Assembly (NCBI RefSeq): GCF_016921115.1
Contig: NZ_JAFFZS010000011.1
Span: forward strand, 150,440 to 214,439
Direction: 5' to 3'
DNA length: 64,000 nt
DNA from: Streptomyces actuosus
GTDB taxonomy: Bacteria; Actinomycetota; Actinomycetes; Streptomycetales; Streptomycetaceae
Position numbers and translations under genes: made by a program. The number at the start of each line of letters is the position of its first letter. Position 1 is the first letter of the stretch. Positions 1 through 9,444 of the stretch are shown one piece after another. Under the pieces are notes generated by a model. The model saw only the letters and a program-made list of their open reading frames with translations, did not search any database and was not told the origin of the DNA.

Positions 1-108
1 GGCCGGGCCGCCGTCGCGTCGTCCTGAGCCTGTTCGAGGTGACGGCTCAGGCGTGGGTGGGGCCGGGAGAGCTCGAGTCAGGTCGTCTCTGTCGGCCGGG
101 GGTGGAGG

Positions 109-468
109 TCAGTCCAGCTGCATGGGCACGTTGATGTACTGGGCGGCGACCCAGCCCTTCTTGCCCTTGTGGGCGCCGGACTTCACGGTGACGTAGCCCC
201 AGGCGCCGGGCTTGCCGTTGTCGCCCTTGTTGCACTGCCAGTAGACGTCGGTGCCCTTGGAGAGCTGGCCGGTGGCGGTGTAGCCGGTGCCGGGGCCGGT
301 GCGGAACTTCACCGTCGTGTACACGTCGGTGTTGAGCTTGATCTGGTGGGTGCAGGCTCCGCTGCCGACGGTCGCGGCGCTGGCGGTGGAGGCGGTGGCG
401 ACGGCGCCGCCGAGGAGCAGGGCGCCGGTGGTTGCCACGGTCGCTACGCGGCGGGTGAGGGTGTGCAT
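109..468 (-). CDS. Small secreted SH3-like domain protein
   Basis: A 119-residue protein with a clear Sec signal peptide: basic start, hydrophobic stretch at residues 10-30 and an Ala-rich cleavage region ending near ASAATVG. The mature part has the bacterial SH3 pattern (VKFRTGPGTGYTATGQLSKG, then WGYVTV and KGWVAAQYI). Such domains bind cell-wall peptides or other ligands outside the cell. Two cysteines (in GACTHQ and WQCNK) may form a disulfide. The ATG is preceded by AGGAAGAG. It stands alone, about 280 bp from the prepilin peptidase gene. The exact ligand is unknown. Confidence 0.85.
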   Translation of the reverse strand: MHTLTRRVATVATTGALLLGGAVATASTASAATVGSGACTHQIKLNTDVYTTVKFRTGPGTGYTATGQLSKGTDVYWQCNKGDNGKPGAWGYVTVKSGAHKGKKGWVAAQYINVPMQLD

Positions 469-748
469 GTGCGGCTCTTCCTGGTGTCGTCGGCCGGAAT
501 TCCCCGCCCGTCTGACTTCCTCATCGCGGTGCTGATAGACAGTTAGGAGGGCGAAGAAGATCGGGAACGTGACAGGTTCGTCTTCGTTCCGGACTCGATC
601 TTCTTTCTGCGCCGAGGAGTTGACCAGGCTTGGTTTATTCCGTGAATCCGCGTTCCGGAACGGCGGGGTCAGGTATGAGCCGTTCCGGAATGCGGTGTGC
701 AGGAAGAGGAATTACAGGAAGCGGTATTTCCGGGAATGCGCAGCGCGG
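469..748. promoter_or_regulatory. Intergenic region with four TTCCGGAA-like repeats
   Basis: This 280-bp gap lies upstream of the minus-strand SH3 gene and downstream of the prepilin peptidase stop. It holds four related short palindromes: CGTTCCGGA near 585, CGTTCCGGAA at 651-660 and again at 681-690, and TTTCCGGGAA near 727. Clustered near-identical palindromes upstream of a gene look like operator sites; the binding factor is unknown. No gene was recognised here. Confidence 0.35.
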
Positions 749-1468
749 TCAGGCCGCGGTGACCGAAACGGCGAGGGCCCCGATGACCATGTAGGGGCCG
801 AAAGACACGTGCGTGCGGCGGGTACGGCCGACTGCCATCCGCGCCACCTCCAGGACCGCGCCGACGACGAAGCCCGCGGCTGCTCCCCAGAACAAAGCCG
901 TCCAACTGCTCCAGCCCAGGAGCGCCCCGATGGCCGGTGCGAGCTTGACGTCTCCGAGCCCCATGGCGCCGGTGAACGCGATGAGGAGGAAGACGGCGGT
1001 GAGCACGGCAGCGGCGGCGGCCGCGCGGCCCAGACTCCCGGGCTCGCCCGCCAGTTGGGCCGCGGTGAGCAGGAGGAACGTCCCGCACAAGGCGGGGAGG
1101 GTGAGCACGTCAGGGAGCCGTTGCACGGCGACGTCGATCAGGGCGAGTGCGACACCGCATGCGGCGATCCAGTACTGGGCAGCGGCGACCCAGCCGTTCG
1201 CCCCGCCCGCCGCGATCACGGCGAACGCCACGGCGGCTGCCGCCTCCGGCGTGAAGGCGTGCGGTCCGATCGCCTGTGCGCACGCGGGGCAGCGCCCGGA
1301 GGCGGGCAGCACCGGGAGCCGACGTCCGAGGACGCTGCTGCCGCAGTGCGGGCAGTCACTGCGTGCGGACGCGGCCGCCGGGACGGAGCGGGCGAAGACC
1401 ACCGGGCGTGCCGCAGCGCCGGCCAGCGCTCCGACGGCGGCGATCAGGGCAACGCTGAGGACGGACAA
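749..1468 (-). CDS. Prepilin peptidase (A24 family, TadV/PilD-type)
   Basis: This 239-residue polytopic membrane protein has the two catalytic aspartates expected of GxGD aspartic prepilin peptidases: one in ALIDVAVQRLPD (residues 109-120) and one in GLGDVKL (170-176). Four cysteines in two CPxC pairs (about residues 39-42 and 60-63) match the cytoplasmic zinc-type loop of long PilD-like members. It should cleave the short leader of type IV pilins on the cytoplasmic side of the membrane. No other peptidase gene was seen in the window, so it probably processes the Flp and TadE proteins encoded at 15.4-16.4 kb. The start is TTG, preceded by GGAG at 6 bp. Confidence 0.88.
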   Translation of the reverse strand: MSVLSVALIAAVGALAGAAARPVVFARSVPAAASARSDCPHCGSSVLGRRLPVLPASGRCPACAQAIGPHAFTPEAAAAVAFAVIAAGGANGWVAAAQYWIAACGVALALIDVAVQRLPDVLTLPALCGTFLLLTAAQLAGEPGSLGRAAAAAAVLTAVFLLIAFTGAMGLGDVKLAPAIGALLGWSSWTALFWGAAAGFVVGAVLEVARMAVGRTRRTHVSFGPYMVIGALAVSVTAA

Positions 1469-1630
1469 AGGAGACTCCTACGTGCAGCCCGGCCTCCCCG
1501 TGACGGGCCGGTCGGCTTCGACCCTACGGCCCGCCGCGACGACTCCCACCGGCCCGCCTCCACGGGTCCCCTGCCCTGAGCGCCGGGCCCGGCGGGAACC
1601 GATGACACGTTCCGTCGTACGGCCGCCGGC

Positions 1631-2113
1631 TCATGCTCCCCGTGAGCCGGCGTCGAGCGTTTCCGCCAGGCTGAGCGCGGCCAGGACCTGCACCTGGCCC
1701 TCTGCCGGCTTGAGGGTGCCGGCCGCGGTCGCCTCGGCGACCCGGGCCGCGTGCTCCAGAGCCATCGCCACGCCGGTCGGTTCCCTGTGTGCGGTCAGCC
1801 ACTCGAAGCCCGCGCGGAGCGCGGCCGCGAGGTCGCCGTCGTGATCCTCGGGACCGTTCGTGGTTAACGCCCGGAGCCACAGGTCGGCGTGGGACTGCAC
1901 GATCGTGTCGAAAGCCCGGTAGTCCGTGACGGTGCCACACCTGCCTCCCGCTCCGTCGGCGCCGCGCCGCCCGGTCCAGTTGCTCGCCAGCCACCGGTGG
2001 CGATGGCAGACCTCAAGCCGGTAGTCCACCGGCCGGTCCCGTGCCCGGGTGCGGCGTTCAACGACGACGGTCGACGGCGCGGTGCATGTGGTGATCTGGC
2101 GCAGGACTGGCAC
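1631..2113 (-). CDS. Hypothetical protein
   Basis: About 160 residues. The GTG at 2113 is chosen over the ATG at 2152 because it has an excellent AGGAGGAGT site 6 bp upstream. The N-terminal half contains a Cys/His pair (EVCHRHRW) and the C-terminal half is predicted helical and alanine-rich. No family was recognised. It lies between the ligase gene and the prepilin peptidase gene on the same strand with about 150-bp gaps, so it need not belong to either operon. Confidence 0.55.
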   Translation of the reverse strand: MPVLRQITTCTAPSTVVVERRTRARDRPVDYRLEVCHRHRWLASNWTGRRGADGAGGRCGTVTDYRAFDTIVQSHADLWLRALTTNGPEDHDGDLAAALRAGFEWLTAHREPTGVAMALEHAARVAEATAAGTLKPAEGQVQVLAALSLAETLDAGSRGA

Positions 2114-2260
2114 AGCGGAACTCCTCCTGGTCGCGAGTGGAGTTCTGATCATGACCAGGTGAGAGGCGCGCCATAGTCCACGATTGGGCGCTACGGCTGT
2201 GACCCGGCTCTCACTCTCCGACCCGACGGCGCAGCACGAGAGCGGTCCGGCGAGCGGCGC

Positions 2261-3271
2261 TCACTCCCGTATGTCGCCGGGAGCCATGTCGTCCCGCAGC
2301 CTCAGGTAGCGCACCGGGTGGCGGTGTCGGCCCAGGTCAAGCGCTGTGTCGGTGTCGACTTCGGCGATGTGCTCGGGCACGACGGGCTGGAAGACCAGCA
2401 GCTCCTTCGTTCCCCATCCTGCTGAGAACTCCCGGCCCCACCAAGGGTGGTCGGCTCCCGCCGGGCGCAGGACCGCACCCAGCTCGATCGCCGCCGTGCG
2501 GGACAGCGGTGTGGAGCGGGCGATCAGCCGGAGACGGCCGGTCGCGTCGAGCCGGCCGAGCAGGAGGCTGCGGGGGGCGTGCGCGGTGCCGGTGACCGCA
2601 CCGATGATCCCTTCCGTCGTCATGCGCGTCCTCAGCTTCAGCCATCCGCGCTCCCCAGGCCGGTACCGGGAGCCGGAATCCTTGATCATGAGGCCTTCGA
2701 CGCCGGCTGCTCCCCAGGCCGGATCCAGCCATGTGCGGGCTGTTGCGGCGTCGGCGGTCTGTGGGCACAGCGCCCAGGGCGCTGCGAGCTCCAGGGATGC
2801 GAAATGGCTCTCCAGTGCCCTCCTGCGCTGATGCAGGGGCTGGTCCATGAGGACGGCGCCGGAGACCTCGAGCAGATCGAAGGTGATCAGGTGGGCGGGC
2901 TGCTCGCGGGCGGCGCGCTCTGCACGGGGCCCGCGGAGCCGGGCTCGGTGCTGAAGGGCCGTGAAGTCCAGCCTGCCGTCGTGCCAGACCACCAGCTCGG
3001 CGTCGACGACTGCCGCGACCCTGAGCGCGGCCGCGGCACGGGCGATCTCCGGGAAGGCCGGGCGAAGGTCGGCGCCTCGCCTGGACTGGAGGTACGGCTC
3101 GGGACCGGTGAACACAAGGACCCGGAACCCGTCGGCCTTCTGCTCGAAGAGCATGGGCCTGGGCCCGGATGGCGGCAGCGTCGTCACGGAGCGTGCCAGC
3201 ATCGGCTCGACCGGCGGTGAAAGGTGCACCCGTCCAGTCCTACGCTCTTCGCATCCCGCTCGCCCGCGCAC
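2261..3271 (-). CDS. ATP-dependent DNA ligase (LigC/LigD ligase-domain type)
   Basis: A 336-residue protein with nucleotidyltransferase motif I EQKADGFR (K45 would be the AMP-accepting lysine), a VDAELV motif III-like segment, and EGLMIKD plus LKLR (motifs IV/V). An OB-fold region follows. It is the ligase domain alone, without polymerase or nuclease domains, as in the stand-alone ligases that assist end joining in actinomycetes. It should seal nicked DNA using ATP. The GTG start at 3271 has GGAGA 7 bp upstream; a second GTG at 3229 is an alternative. It is divergent from dnaE2 and shares the 280-bp region that holds the LexA-type box, so it may also be damage-regulated (inference). Confidence 0.82.
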   Translation of the reverse strand: MRGRAGCEERRTGRVHLSPPVEPMLARSVTTLPPSGPRPMLFEQKADGFRVLVFTGPEPYLQSRRGADLRPAFPEIARAAAALRVAAVVDAELVVWHDGRLDFTALQHRARLRGPRAERAAREQPAHLITFDLLEVSGAVLMDQPLHQRRRALESHFASLELAAPWALCPQTADAATARTWLDPAWGAAGVEGLMIKDSGSRYRPGERGWLKLRTRMTTEGIIGAVTGTAHAPRSLLLGRLDATGRLRLIARSTPLSRTAAIELGAVLRPAGADHPWWGREFSAGWGTKELLVFQPVVPEHIAEVDTDTALDLGRHRHPVRYLRLRDDMAPGDIRE

Positions 3272-3473
3272 AGTCTGTCTCCGATGACCGCCTCGGGCAG
3301 GGGTACTCAGCGGGCCAGCCGAGGGCGGGCGAGACCCGGGGAGGACGCTGCCGCAGGCCCGAGAGCCCTATCGCGGCGACCGCACCACTGCGGCCTCGGC
3401 ACCGCCTTCACCCGAGCCGGCCTTCTGTCGCGGCAGCCGGATGGCTGGTCCTCGGTGTCCGAAACTCGCGTGT

Positions 3474-3489
3474 TCGAATTAATGTTCGA
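3474..3489 (+). promoter_or_regulatory. Candidate LexA (SOS) box upstream of dnaE2
   Basis: The 16-bp sequence TCGAAT TAAT GTTCGA differs at one base from the actinobacterial LexA consensus TCGAAC-N4-GTTCGA. It sits 61 bp before the dnaE2 start codon in the dnaE2/ligase intergenic region. dnaE2 is a known SOS gene in other actinobacteria, so position and target agree. Confidence 0.7.
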
Positions 3490-3550
3490 TAGAGTCGAAG
3501 CGGAGGGAGTCGGTTGGTACTGGTTTGGGGGTATTCGGGCGGAGGGTGGC

Positions 3551-6500
3551 ATGCGCGGAGGGCTTCCTCATCTGCATGTGGCGAGCGGGTTTTCGGCCCG
3601 CTACGGCGCCTCACATCCAAGCGATCTCGCCGCCCGGGCCGCCGAGCGCGGCATCGGGACGCTGGCGCTGACCGACAGGGACATGGTCACCGGGACCGTC
3701 CGTTTCGCGAAGGCCGCCGCGGCCGAGGGAATCCGCCCGCTGTTCGGTGTGGACCTCGGGGTCGCCGCATGCACTCCCGCCGCTCCGGCCGCCCGCCGCC
3801 GCACTCCGGTGCGGGGCGGCGCGCACGTGGCCGAAGCACCGTTCCGGGCGACCTTCCTGGCCCAGGACCCCGACGGGTGGGCGCGGCTGTGCCGGCTGGT
3901 GTCCGCCACCCACGCCGCCGCGTTTGCCGCCGGCGCTCCGCCGGCGGCGTCGTGGGATCACCTCCGCCAGTACGCGGGCAGCGGCCTGGTGGTGATGCTC
4001 GGCCCTGCCTCCGAACCGCTGCGCGCCCTCTCCGCAGGCCGCGCGGACATCGCCGAACAGCTCCTGGAGCCGTGGCGGCAGGCCGCGGGCGAAGGCCTGC
4101 GGCTGGAGGTCGTGTGCTGGGGCCTGCCTGGAACCGGACCCGGCTCCGTACGACTTGCCGCGCACACCCTCATGCTTGCCGACCGCCTCGCCATCCCGGC
4201 CGTCCTGACCAACGCCGTCCGCTACGCCGACCCGGGCCAGCACCGGATCGCGGACGTGCTGGACGCCGCGCGGCTGCTACGCCCTGTGGACCGGCGACGG
4301 CTGGACTGCGGCGAGCGCTGGCTCAAGCCCGCCGGCGACATGACGGCGATCGCACAGCGGGTCGCGGCGGCCACCGGTGCCGACGGCCGACGGGCGGAGC
4401 GCCTCATCGCCGACACGCTTACCGTCGCCGAAGCCTGCACCCTGGACCCCGTACGGGACCTCGGACTGGGCACCCCGCATTTCCCCGAGCCCGAAGTGGT
4501 GGGTGCGGAGCCGGTGCCGGGCGGCGCGATGCGACTGCTGCGGCAGCGGTGCGAGGCCGGGATGGTCGCTCGCGGCCTCGACCTCGACCGGCGCGCCATG
4601 GACCAGCTGCACTACGAGCTCGGCATCATCGGACGACTCGGCTACGAGGCCTACTTCCTCGCCGTCGCTCAGGTCGTCGCCGACGTCCGCGCGATGGGCA
4701 TCCGGGTCGCCGCGCGCGGCTCCGGTGCCGGCTCGATGGTCAACCACGCGCTTTTTGTGGCGACCGCAAACCCTTTGTCGCATTCTCTCCTTTTTGAGCG
4801 TTTCCTGAGTGAGCGGCGAGCCTCGCTCCCGGACATCGACATCGACGTCGAATCCGCGCGCCGACTGGAGGTCTACGACCGGATCATCGCCCGCTTCGGC
4901 ACAGAACGCGTCGCAGTCACCGGCATGCCCGAGACCTACCGCGCCCGCCACGCCTTGCGCGATACCGGCCTCGCACTCGGCCTGCCGCCGGCCACCGTCG
5001 ACCGAATCGCGAAGTCCTTCCCCCACATCCGCGCCGCCGACATCCGCGGAGCACTCGCAGAACTCCCGGAACTGCGCGGCCTGGCCACGGAAGCCGAGAA
5101 CTTCGGCCCGCTGTGGGAGCTCGCCGAGGGCCTGGACAAGCTGCCGCGCGGGATCGCCATGCACCCCTGCGGCGTCATCCTCTCCAACTCCACCCTGCTG
5201 AACCGCCTGCCCGTGCAGCCCACGCCCGGTGGCGAGTACCCGATGGTCCAGGCCGACAAGGAAGACGTCGAGGACCTCGGCCTGCTCAAGCTCGACGTCC
5301 TGGGCGTGCGGATGCAGTCCGCGATGGCCCACGCGGTGAAGGAGATCCGCCGCACGACCGGCCGGCAGATCGACCTCGACAACCCCGACCACGTCCCCCT
5401 CGACGACAGGTTCGCCTTCGCGCTCATCCAGGCCAGCGACACCGTCGGCATGTTCCAGCTCGAGTCGCCCGGCCAGCAGGACCTGGTCGGCCGCCTGCAG
5501 CCCCGCGGCCCCCAGGACGTCATCGCCGACATCTCCCTCTTCCGCCCGGGCCCGGTCGCCGGCGGCATGCCCGCCCTCTACATCGCCGCACGACACGGCG
5601 CAGCACCCACCTACCCCCACCCCGACCTCGAACCGGTCCTCGCCGACACCTACGGAGTGACGATCTGGCATGAACAGATCATCGACATCTTCGCCGTCAT
5701 GACCGGCTGCGACAGAGCCCTCGCCGAAGTCGCCCGCCGCGCCCTCGGCGACGAAGAGCGCCTGCCGAAGATCGAGTCGTGGTTCCGGAAACTGGCCGGC
5801 GCCCGTGGCTACGCGCACAGCGTTCTCGACGAAGTCTGGGAGATCGTCTCGTCGTTCGGAGCATACGGATTCTGCCGCGCCCACGCCGTCGCGTTCGCCG
5901 TCCCCGCCCTTCAGTCCGCGTGGCTCAAAGCCCACCACCCCGCCGCCCTCTACGCCGGCTTGCTGGAGCACGACCCCGGCATGTGGCCGCTGCGCGTCAT
6001 CGTCGCCGACGCCCGCCGCCACGACGTCCCCGTCCTCCCCGTCGACATCAACCACTCCAAGCCCGCGTACACGGTCGAGGAGACGCCGGACAGCTGGGGC
6101 GTGCGGATCTCCCTGTCATCGGTACACGGCATCAGCGAGGACGAGGTCGTCAGGATCGCCGCCGCACAGCCCTACACCTCGCTCCAGGACTTCTGGGCCC
6201 GCGCCCGGCCGAAGCTGCCGACCGTCGAACGCCTGATCAGGATTGGCGCACTCGACCAGTTCAAGGGAGAGGCGTCACGGCGGGACCTGCTGCTGCAGGC
6301 GACCGAGCTGCACCGCCAGACCCGCACCCGCCCCGGCACCGGCCAACTCCCGCTTGACACCACTCTGGTGACCGCCGGCCCGGCCGGGCTGAGAGAGATG
6401 ACCGCCCGCGAGAAACTGGAGGCCGAGCTCGGCGTACTCAAGATCGACGTCTCGCGCCACCTCATGGAGGACCACCACCGCCTCCTGCGCGAGATCGGCG

Positions 6501-7000
6501 CCACCGACGCCGCCCACCTCAAAGCCATGCACCCGGGACAGAAAGTCCTCGTCGCCGGCGTACGGGCCTCCACCCAGACCCCACCCATCGCGTCCGGGAA
6601 AAGGATCATCTTCGTCACCCTCGAAGACGGCTCCGGCCTGGTCGATCTCGCCTTCTTCGAGGACTCCCACGAGCAGTGCGCCCACACCATCTTCCACAAC
6701 GGACTGCTCCTCGTCCGCGGCACCGTCGAAGCCCGCGGTCCACGCCGCACCGTGGTCGGCGAGATGGCCTGGGACCTCGACTCCCTCGCCACCACCCGCG
6801 CCACCCACGGGCCCCAGGCCGTCCTCGACATCCTCGGCCAGACCCCCGCACCCACACCCGCCCAGCCGACACCAGCACGCACGATCCCCGACGGAACCGC
6901 TGGCGCGCGGCTCCACCCCTACGCGGACCTCCAGCCCGCTGGCACCCGTTCCGCCGACCTCACCCGCCTGGGCCACCGGAGCCAAGGGAGCGCAGGTTGA
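3551..7000 (+). CDS. dnaE2: Error-prone DNA polymerase III alpha subunit DnaE2
   Basis: A 1149-residue C-family polymerase. The N-terminal PHP domain begins at HLHVASGFSARYGASHP. The catalytic aspartates are in PDIDID (residues 427-432). Core motifs AMHPCGVIL, LKLDVLGVRMQS, GMFQLES and the DnaE2-typical SFGAYGFCRAHAVAFA...LKAHHPAALYAGLLEHDPGM (from about 769) follow, and an OB fold lies near residues 995-1075. DnaE2 extends primers past lesions, usually with ImuB. The ATG at 3551 (GGAGGGTGGC just upstream) is preferred; an open frame runs back to 3224 but lacks family sequence. The stop overlaps the next gene's TTG start. Streptomyces normally carries a chromosomal dnaE2, so this may be an extra copy. 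Confidence 0.93.
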   Translation: MRGGLPHLHVASGFSARYGASHPSDLAARAAERGIGTLALTDRDMVTGTVRFAKAAAAEGIRPLFGVDLGVAACTPAAPAARRRTPVRGGAHVAEAPFRATFLAQDPDGWARLCRLVSATHAAAFAAGAPPAASWDHLRQYAGSGLVVMLGPASEPLRALSAGRADIAEQLLEPWRQAAGEGLRLEVVCWGLPGTGPGSVRLAAHTLMLADRLAIPAVLTNAVRYADPGQHRIADVLDAARLLRPVDRRRLDCGERWLKPAGDMTAIAQRVAAATGADGRRAERLIADTLTVAEACTLDPVRDLGLGTPHFPEPEVVGAEPVPGGAMRLLRQRCEAGMVARGLDLDRRAMDQLHYELGIIGRLGYEAYFLAVAQVVADVRAMGIRVAARGSGAGSMVNHALFVATANPLSHSLLFERFLSERRASLPDIDIDVESARRLEVYDRIIARFGTERVAVTGMPETYRARHALRDTGLALGLPPATVDRIAKSFPHIRAADIRGALAELPELRGLATEAENFGPLWELAEGLDKLPRGIAMHPCGVILSNSTLLNRLPVQPTPGGEYPMVQADKEDVEDLGLLKLDVLGVRMQSAMAHAVKEIRRTTGRQIDLDNPDHVPLDDRFAFALIQASDTVGMFQLESPGQQDLVGRLQPRGPQDVIADISLFRPGPVAGGMPALYIAARHGAAPTYPHPDLEPVLADTYGVTIWHEQIIDIFAVMTGCDRALAEVARRALGDEERLPKIESWFRKLAGARGYAHSVLDEVWEIVSSFGAYGFCRAHAVAFAVPALQSAWLKAHHPAALYAGLLEHDPGMWPLRVIVADARRHDVPVLPVDINHSKPAYTVEETPDSWGVRISLSSVHGISEDEVVRIAAAQPYTSLQDFWARARPKLPTVERLIRIGALDQFKGEASRRDLLLQATELHRQTRTRPGTGQLPLDTTLVTAGPAGLREMTAREKLEAELGVLKIDVSRHLMEDHHRLLREIGATDAAHLKAMHPGQKVLVAGVRASTQTPPIASGKRIIFVTLEDGSGLVDLAFFEDSHEQCAHTIFHNGLLLVRGTVEARGPRRTVVGEMAWDLDSLATTRATHGPQAVLDILGQTPAPTPAQPTPARTIPDGTAGARLHPYADLQPAGTRSADLTRLGHRSQGSAG

Positions 7001-8016
7001 GCAGCACACCGCCGGTCTCCCGCCCCCGCGCCATCGTTCGGATCCACTTCCATGCGCAGCAGCGCAGCGAAGAGCTGTTCGCACAGCTGATGGACGTACT
7101 GGGCGGCATCAGCCCGACCACCGAACCTCTGCCCGCCGACTGGTCCGCCTACATGGACGTCACCGGCTCCTTGCGATTCTGGGACCGCGACGTCGAAGGC
7201 CTGGCCGCGGTGATCCGCCTGCGCCTTCTCGCACTCCACGGCGTGCAGAGCTCGGCAGGGGCGGGTCCCACGCGGTCGATCGCCGCCATGGCCGCTGCCC
7301 TCACCCCGCCCGGCGCCGCAACCATCGTCGGCAACACCCCCTACGAGATCGCCGCGTTCCTGCGCCCCCAGCCGGCCCCCGCGCTTCCTGGAGTTGGGCC
7401 CAAGACGGCCAAGACGCTCGCCCGCTACGGCATCACCACCGCCGGCGACGTCGCCGACACCACGCCCGCAACCCTGCAACGGATCCTCGGATCCGCCGCC
7501 CGCCAGATCCAGGACTTCGCCCGCGGCATTGACGAACGCCCCGTCGTCCCCGCCGCCGCTCCCCGCTCCCTGAGCGCGAGCCACCGCTTCGACCTGGATG
7601 AACTCGACACTGACCAGCACCAGCGCACCGCCCTGGCCCTGGCCGAGGACCTCGGCGAGCGCCTGCGCAAGGCCTCCGAGATCGCACAGGCCCTCACGCT
7701 CACCGTGATGTACGCCGACCACACCCACACCGTGCGCACGCGCACGCTCGCCGAGGCCACCGCGCATACCCCCGCCCTGGCAGGAACCGCCCGCCAGCTC
7801 GTGGCTGATCTCGGTCTCCAGCGTGCCCGCGTCCGAGGGATCGCCCTGCGAGCCGAACGGCTCCGCCCGGCCGCCCACGCCACCCACCAGCTCACCCTCG
7901 ACGACCGCGACGAAAAGCTCCATCGGCTGGAAGCCGCCCTCGACCGGGCACGCGCCCGCTACGGTCCCGGCGCCGCCGGCGCCGCCTCCGCCTTCAAAAG
8001 GCTCACCACGTCCTGA
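6997..8016 (+). CDS. ImuB/DinB-like Y-family protein lacking N-terminal catalytic residues
   Basis: About 339 residues, starting at a TTG that overlaps the dnaE2 stop (TTGA) with AGGGAG upstream. It has a partial palm (SAYMDVTGS, about 50-58), a helix-hairpin-helix (LPGVGPKTAKTLARYG, about 131-147) and a little-finger-like domain with SHRFDLDELDTD. The DxDxFFAxVE segment that supplies the first catalytic aspartate of Y-family polymerases is absent, and no SxDE motif is seen. This matches ImuB, an inactive adaptor, better than active DinB. QLTLDD near residue 299 resembles a degenerate beta-clamp-binding motif. The role inferred is adaptor for DnaE2. Streptomyces chromosomes carry a comparable dnaE2-dinP neighbourhood. 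Confidence 0.75.
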   Translation: MSSTPPVSRPRAIVRIHFHAQQRSEELFAQLMDVLGGISPTTEPLPADWSAYMDVTGSLRFWDRDVEGLAAVIRLRLLALHGVQSSAGAGPTRSIAAMAAALTPPGAATIVGNTPYEIAAFLRPQPAPALPGVGPKTAKTLARYGITTAGDVADTTPATLQRILGSAARQIQDFARGIDERPVVPAAAPRSLSASHRFDLDELDTDQHQRTALALAEDLGERLRKASEIAQALTLTVMYADHTHTVRTRTLAEATAHTPALAGTARQLVADLGLQRARVRGIALRAERLRPAAHATHQLTLDDRDEKLHRLEAALDRARARYGPGAAGAASAFKRLTTS

Positions 8017-8037
8017 TGGCGGATCCCACGGGCCGGG

Positions 8038-9327
8038 TCAGCACCCGTACTCGTCGAGCACCGCCCGGGTCACCCGGTCGAGCGGGCGCAGCGGATGCGT
8101 GCTGCCGTCCTCGGCCGGCCCCAGGCGCAGCGTCGTCCCGCCGGTCACCGGCGTGACGGTCAGCACGCCGTCGTCGACCATGGCCTGGACGGCATCGTGC
8201 CGGTAGGGGCTGGCGGCGAGGCATCCGTTCGCGTACTGCCGGTCGTAGCGGTCGTACGGGCCGGCGAAGTAGTAATCGGCGACGGGACCTTGGCCCTGCC
8301 ACACCGTGAAGGCGATCACCGCCGCGACGATCCCGGGGAACAGGGCCTGGGGCCCCGGCGGGGTGATCAGCTTCGGTCCGTGCCGGTAGATCAGGGCTGT
8401 CCCGGTGCAGGCGATGAGGCCGGCCGCCAGGAACAGCAGCGTGTAGTGGGACAGCAGGTCGGCGCGCTGCCCGAAGGTGAGCGGGAGTCCGGTGCACGCG
8501 AGCACCAGCCAGCCGAGCCCGGCCAGTGTCGCGCCCTGGTAGCCGTTGAGCTTGGCCGGCCACTTCGCCCGGTCCGGCACCAGCTGCTGCTCGCGTCCCA
8601 CCCAGCGGCCGGCACCGCGCAGTCGTCCCGACTCCGGCGCTACGCCGTCCGCCCGGTGCGTGACGAGGAGAGCGAGAACCGCGTCGCCGAAGGCGAGGGC
8701 CCTGGCGTGCACGGCTGACCGGTCGCTGCTCAGCTGGTTGAACTCGGCCTCCCGGCCGGGCTGGATCCGCGTACCCGTGGCCCCGCCGCGGGGAAAGGCA
8801 CGGTTGAGGGGATGCCCCGGGTCGGGAAACCCGGGCAGTGTGGGCGCCGTGCGCCCACCGACGAGCAGACTCGCGTCCGGGCTGCCCGTCCGGTCAGGGA
8901 TGTACGACTCGTACAGCCGGTTCACCTGCCGCTCGCCGCGGAGGCTGGCCTGCAGTGCCTCGGCCTGGTCGATGACGGCGGCCAGGAGAGGGTCGGACGG
9001 GGCGCTGCGCATCTGTACGAGGGCGGCGTTCCGGGGGATGGCCCGCCACACCCCGCCGCGCCGGTCCAACACCTGGTCCTTCCACACATCGCGCAGGAAC
9101 GGCCAGACGCGGGCGACCGGCAGCCGCCGGGGCGGACGCCGGTCGGTGAGGTGCGCGCGCAGCAGCGCGCTCGCGCTGCGCAGATAGTCGGTCTCGGCAA
9201 CGTTGGAGATCGCCGCGGCGGTCGTGCGCTGCCCGCTGGGAACGTCCTGCACGCGCTGGGCGGCGGCCCGGGCCGCGTCGCCCTGGGCGCTCAGCTCGGC
9301 GATCGCCCGGTGCCAGCGGCTGCTCAC
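8038..9327 (-). CDS. Hypothetical membrane protein at the end of the Tad/LysM operon
   Basis: A 429-residue protein with a long soluble, basic N-terminal half, then three predicted membrane spans at about 265-284, 293-313 and 330-345, and a C-terminal outside or cytoplasmic tail containing two cysteines. The GTG start follows AGGGGGCGGCC. It is the last minus-strand gene of the block from 22.9 to 8.0 kb and lies 117 bp downstream of the DUF2637-type gene, so it is probably cotranscribed with it. No family was recognised; a role in the pilus or in plasmid spread is only suggested by position. Confidence 0.6.
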   Translation of the reverse strand: MSSRWHRAIAELSAQGDAARAAAQRVQDVPSGQRTTAAAISNVAETDYLRSASALLRAHLTDRRPPRRLPVARVWPFLRDVWKDQVLDRRGGVWRAIPRNAALVQMRSAPSDPLLAAVIDQAEALQASLRGERQVNRLYESYIPDRTGSPDASLLVGGRTAPTLPGFPDPGHPLNRAFPRGGATGTRIQPGREAEFNQLSSDRSAVHARALAFGDAVLALLVTHRADGVAPESGRLRGAGRWVGREQQLVPDRAKWPAKLNGYQGATLAGLGWLVLACTGLPLTFGQRADLLSHYTLLFLAAGLIACTGTALIYRHGPKLITPPGPQALFPGIVAAVIAFTVWQGQGPVADYYFAGPYDRYDRQYANGCLAASPYRHDAVQAMVDDGVLTVTPVTGGTTLRLGPAEDGSTHPLRPLDRVTRAVLDEYGC

Positions 9328-9444
9328 CGGCCGCCCCCCTTCTGTACCCGGTGTGGTGTCGCCCTGAGGCTACCCGCATGGTCCGACACGGCATTCTCCC
9401 CGGCTCGGGGGCGTGCCAGCCGGGGAGTTGGGGGAGCTGGACGT

